A stretch of 6,166 bases of DNA from Gammaproteobacteria bacterium (GTDB lineage Bacteria > Pseudomonadota > Gammaproteobacteria > Arenicellales > JAOTYS01), in contig JAOTYS010000281.1 in the NCBI GenBank assembly GCA_029861795.1, positions 1 through 6,166 of the forward strand, given 5' to 3'. The position numbers and the translations under genes are program-made. Positions 5,576-6,166 of this stretch are shown here, one piece after another; within the stretch, counting starts at the first letter, position 1, and the number at the start of each line of letters is the position of its first letter. The notes beneath the pieces were generated by a model. That model searched no databases. It was not told where the DNA came from and saw only the letters and a program-made list of their open reading frames with translations.

Positions 5576-6166
5576 TTATGGGACAGCAGTGGGTCTGACC
5601 CCATTGATTCCATTGATTTTATGGATGCCTTTTAGCAAGCGCTGATTGCTCATCGGGTCTACGTACGGCCGCCAATCTTTGCGTGAATCAAGAAAACCCG
5701 GATGTAACTCTTCACACTTTAATAGCGCTGCTTGAGCCTCGTCTCCGCGTCCTAAGTGGTTTAGTGCGACAGCCAAGATAAAGTGAGCGTGGGGATAGTC
5801 CGGTCGACGATGGATCGCCCTGCGAACACACTCTACTGCCGCCTCATATGCGCCCCTATTGACATAGGCCCGCGACAAAAAGCATAAGTGTTGGTTCAGC
5901 TGTGGATCCTGTGGATTCAGATTCTGTGCCTTTTCCATATGTGCAATACCTTCTGGATCTCCGGCAAGATCAGACTTATTGCCTAGGGCGTGCAACACTA
6001 CCGCATCGTTAGGATTGAGGTCGACTGCACGCCTAGCTTCAGCAAGAGCAGCATCATGGTCGTTAAGCCACTGGTAAGCTGTGCTGAGCTGATGATGGGC
6101 CTCTGAGGACGACTCATCGAACTTCGCCGCTCGGAGGGCAGCGTCCAGCGCATTGTTGGCTGTAGC
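5576..6166 (-). CDS. TPR-repeat protein, C-terminal 196 residues (5' end beyond window)
   Basis: The frame is open from the right edge to the TAA at 5578-5576, so the N-terminus lies outside the window. An internal GTG at 5998 is not the start, because TPR sequence continues upstream of it. Four TPR units of about 34 residues are visible, at roughly 21-54, 55-87, 88-122 and 123-157 of the fragment, with typical A-x-x-x-x-x-AV-x-L-x-P-x-D patterns such as ALAEARRAVDLNPND. The tail PGFLDSRKDWRPYVDPMSNQRLLKGIHK (156-183) resembles the C-terminal end of TPR modules attached to class III adenylate cyclases or winged-helix (CadC/ToxR-like) regulators, where it usually ends in GLRKAGL or similar. 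The missing N-terminal part may therefore hold such a domain, but this is an inference. TPRs bind partner proteins. Residues 187-196 (INGVRPTAVP) and the stop are encoded by the right arm of the repeat element at 5316-5610. Confidence 0.85.
   Translation of the reverse strand, partial: ATANNALDAALRAAKFDESSSEAHHQLSTAYQWLNDHDAALAEARRAVDLNPNDAVVLHALGNKSDLAGDPEGIAHMEKAQNLNPQDPQLNQHLCFLSRAYVNRGAYEAAVECVRRAIHRRPDYPHAHFILAVALNHLGRGDEAQAALLKCEELHPGFLDSRKDWRPYVDPMSNQRLLKGIHKINGINGVRPTAVP

Larger units (their letters stand above)
5316..5610. mobile_element. 295-base MITE-like element with 36-base terminal inverted repeats
   Basis: The left arm (5316-5351) and right arm (5575-5610) are reverse complements with 35 of 36 positions matching. 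The only mismatch pairs position 5349 with 5578. Each arm carries GGGGTCAGACCCACTGCTG. Between them lie 89 bases without clear structure (5352-5440), then two head-to-head hairpin repeats (5441-5560). No transposase is encoded, and no target-site duplication is visible at the outer edges. Long arms, small size and hairpin content fit a non-autonomous element or compound repeat. It fills the gap between the convergent HEAT and TPR genes, starting 3 bases after the HEAT stop and covering the end of the TPR gene. Its hairpins may end transcription from both sides. Confidence 0.7.

Noticed and set aside
5188..5613. Minus-strand open frame of 141 codons across the 295-base element
   Set aside because: It consists of translated repeat arms and hairpins plus antisense of the HEAT gene. 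It has no family-like pattern and no ribosome site. Its repeated GSDPLLSHK string is the arm read in another frame.
5311..5618. Target-site duplication flanking the 295-base element
   Set aside because: Sequences outside the two arms do not match each other. The CCATTGATT duplication is in tandem at the right end only, so it is not a flanking duplication.

Overview
This is a window of bacterial DNA with moderate to moderately high GC. It is most likely from a proteobacterium, and the repeats look gammaproteobacterial. That placement is an inference from protein style and from the many intergenic palindromic repeats of the type CTGGAT...hairpin...GGAATGAC, GGGGTCAGA...TCTGACCCC and GCGGCAAGATGCCGC. 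No rRNA, tRNA, CRISPR array, phage gene or transposase gene was seen.

There are five protein genes. (1) A class I SAM-dependent methyltransferase on the minus strand runs off the left edge (1-692). (2) A small uncharacterised conserved protein on the plus strand starts at a TTG codon (1003-1479). It is transcribed away from gene 1, across a 310-base spacer with a possible promoter and overlapping palindromes. (3) A stand-alone, zinc-site-containing cobalamin-independent methionine synthase-like (MetE C-terminal domain) protein lies at 1991-3100 (+). (4) A 618-residue HEAT-repeat membrane protein lies at 3456-5312 (+), with one N-terminal and three C-terminal membrane segments. (5) The C-terminal end of a TPR-repeat protein on the minus strand runs off the right edge (5576-6166) and converges on gene 4.

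The three intergenic stretches 1480-1990, 3101-3455 and 5313-5575 are packed with related small repeats. Six copies of one palindromic repeat family sit there in both orientations. Two copies of a second repeat, with a 30-base identical core, flank the MetE-like gene as direct repeats. The convergent gap between genes 4 and 5 is filled by a 295-base element with 36-base terminal inverted repeats, which itself contains two head-to-head hairpin repeats. The terminal 9-mer GGGGTCAGA / TCTGACCCC is shared with a shorter, 94-base structure upstream of the MetE-like gene. This suggests a family of non-autonomous, MITE-like elements with variable interiors.

The right arm of the 295-base element encodes the last ten residues and the stop codon of the TPR protein. 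The only base differing between the two arms is the one that makes that stop. No operon or shared pathway is evident. The genes look like separately transcribed accessory or housekeeping-adjacent genes in a repeat-rich region, and the repeats are the most interesting content of the window.
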